NCBI GenBank assembly: GCA_945875085.1
Contig: CAMCJU010000042.1
Span: 1 to 7,135 of the forward strand
Reading direction: 5' to 3'
Length of the DNA stretch: 7,135 nt
DNA from: Candidatus Phycorickettsia trachydisci
GTDB lineage: Bacteria > Pseudomonadota > Alphaproteobacteria > Rickettsiales > Rickettsiaceae
In this document: positions 6,303 to 7,135 of the stretch, in pieces
Position numbering within the stretch: the stretch's first letter is position 1
How the letters are laid out: the number at the start of each line of letters is the position of its first letter
Notes under the pieces: model-generated
Seen by the model: the letters and a program-made list of their open reading frames with translations, nothing else
What the model was told of the DNA's origin: nothing
The model's database searches: none
Made by a program: the position numbers and the translations under genes

Positions 6303-7135
6303 ATGCTAGATAACCATGAAGTTCCCACGGGGCTAAAAAGATGGATCTTTTCGACTAATCACAAAGATATCGGCACGATGTATATTGCTTTTGCCATATT
6401 TGCCGGTTTGATAGGAGGATTGTTTTCTGTGCTTTTTAGGATACAGCTGGCCATACCAGGGAATACTTTTCTCAATGGGCAACTCTATAACGCCCTAATT
6501 ACCGGTCATGCAATTATCATGGTATTTTTCATGATTATGCCAGCACTTTATGGTGGCTTTGGCAATTGGTTTGTCCCGCTGATGATAGGGGCCCCTGATA
6601 TGGCCTTTCCTCGGATGAATAATATTAGCTTTTGGCTTTTGTTGCCATCTTTTATGTTGCTAATTGGCTCGGTTTTTGTTGGAGAAGGAGCGGGAGTTGG
6701 TTGGACAATATATCCTCCTTTAAGTAGCAACGTCGCCCACTCATCAGCTTCTGTGGATTTTTTGATTTTTAGCCTGCATTTACTAGGAATATCCTCGATA
6801 CTTGGGGAAATTAATCTGATAGTTACGAACTTTAATATGAGGGCTAAGGGCATGACCTTATTAAAAATGCCGCTTTTTGTTTGGTCTATTTTGATTACCT
6901 CGTTTTTGATTTTGCTAGCTATGCCTGTACTTGCTGGGGCTATTACGATGCTTTTGGTTGACAGGAATTTTGGGGGTTCGTTTTTTAAGCCTCAGGGCGG
7001 CGGCGATCCTTTGTTGTATCAGCATCTATTTTGGTTTTTTGGTCATCCAGAAGTCTACATAGTTGTCTTGCCTGGTTTTGGCATAATAAGTCAAATTATA
7101 TCTACGTTTTCAAAAAAGCCAGTGTTTGGCTATTT
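6303..7135 (+). CDS. coxA: Cytochrome c oxidase subunit I, C-terminus cut by window edge
   Basis: Subunit I is the catalytic membrane subunit holding heme a and the heme a3-CuB site where oxygen is reduced and protons are pumped. I translated by hand from the ATG at 6303 and obtained 277 residues to the window end, roughly half of the usual 510-540. Visible features are the N-terminal RWIFSTNHKDIGTMY, heme a ligand His69 in TGHAIIMVFF, and the D-channel region GAPDMAFPRMNN (Asp99). PPLSSN, the SVDFLIFSLHLLG helix, and PVLAGAITMLLVDRNFG also appear. The last motif is GGGDPLLYQHLFWFFGHPEVY, with CuB ligand His248, proton-gating Glu250 and Tyr252, which is cross-linked to that histidine. This is the aa3-type (family A1) pattern and not cbb3 or bd. 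The second CuB histidine pair, the K-channel lysine and the heme a3 ligand lie beyond the edge. AGAAG at 6290-6294, 8 bases before the start, is a weak ribosome site. No terminator or good promoter separates it from coxB. Confidence 0.96.
   Translation, partial: MLDNHEVPTGLKRWIFSTNHKDIGTMYIAFAIFAGLIGGLFSVLFRIQLAIPGNTFLNGQLYNALITGHAIIMVFFMIMPALYGGFGNWFVPLMIGAPDMAFPRMNNISFWLLLPSFMLLIGSVFVGEGAGVGWTIYPPLSSNVAHSSASVDFLIFSLHLLGISSILGEINLIVTNFNMRAKGMTLLKMPLFVWSILITSFLILLAMPVLAGAITMLLVDRNFGGSFFKPQGGGDPLLYQHLFWFFGHPEVYIVVLPGFGIISQIISTFSKKPVFGY

Noticed and set aside
6548..6853. Minus-strand frame of 101 codons opposite coxA
   Set aside because: It is antisense to highly conserved CoxA helices, and its Pro/Ser/Lys-rich content is the complement of membrane-helix codons.
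1..7135. Mobile element, CRISPR, RNA gene or defence system
   Set aside because: All long frames are accounted for by housekeeping genes. No transposase, integrase, regularly spaced repeat, tRNA cloverleaf or rRNA segment was seen on either strand.

Overview
This window is an ordinary stretch of housekeeping genes from an AT-rich (by eye about 35-40% GC) alphaproteobacterium. The protein sequences most resemble a Rickettsiales or Holosporales-like, possibly host-associated, lineage. Three things suggest this: the SecB and three-box LepB style, a bacterial-type pyruvate phosphate dikinase in an AT-rich genome, and aa3-type cytochrome oxidase subunits with mitochondrial/alphaproteobacterial motifs. 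TGA is used as a stop and Trp is TGG, so the code is standard. The exact order or genus cannot be fixed from this sequence alone.

Layout: two gene sets diverge from a short AT-rich intergenic region at about 4209-4311. Leftward (minus strand) run a glutaredoxin, pyruvate phosphate dikinase (ppdK), signal peptidase I (lepB) and dephospho-CoA kinase (coaE, cut by the left edge). Gaps between them are 0, 10 and 17 bases, which suggests one transcription unit. Rightward (plus strand) run dCTP deaminase (dcd), the export chaperone SecB, cytochrome c oxidase subunit II (coxB) and subunit I (coxA, cut by the right edge), with gaps of 31, 1 and 36 bases. More than 95% of the window is coding and no gene-free stretch exceeds 300 bases.

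How the genes relate: SecB and LepB are the chaperone and processing ends of the Sec export route. CoxB carries a signal peptide of the kind LepB cleaves, and CoxB and CoxA form the CuA and heme-copper core of the terminal oxidase. PpdK interconverts pyruvate and phosphoenolpyruvate, Dcd supplies dUTP for dTMP synthesis, CoaE finishes coenzyme A, and the glutaredoxin handles thiol redox. Their co-location looks like compact-genome packing and not a dedicated pathway.

No mobile element, CRISPR array, RNA gene, toxin-antitoxin, defence or secondary-metabolite system was seen, and I found no convincing evidence of an undescribed system. The points most worth a second look are the uncertain glutaredoxin start with its hydrophobic N-terminal extension and a promoter-like element inside it, the palindromic double -10 with nested inverted repeats in the divergent promoter region, the TTG start of coxB, departures from consensus in CoxA, and the rearranged gene neighbourhood compared with other alphaproteobacteria.
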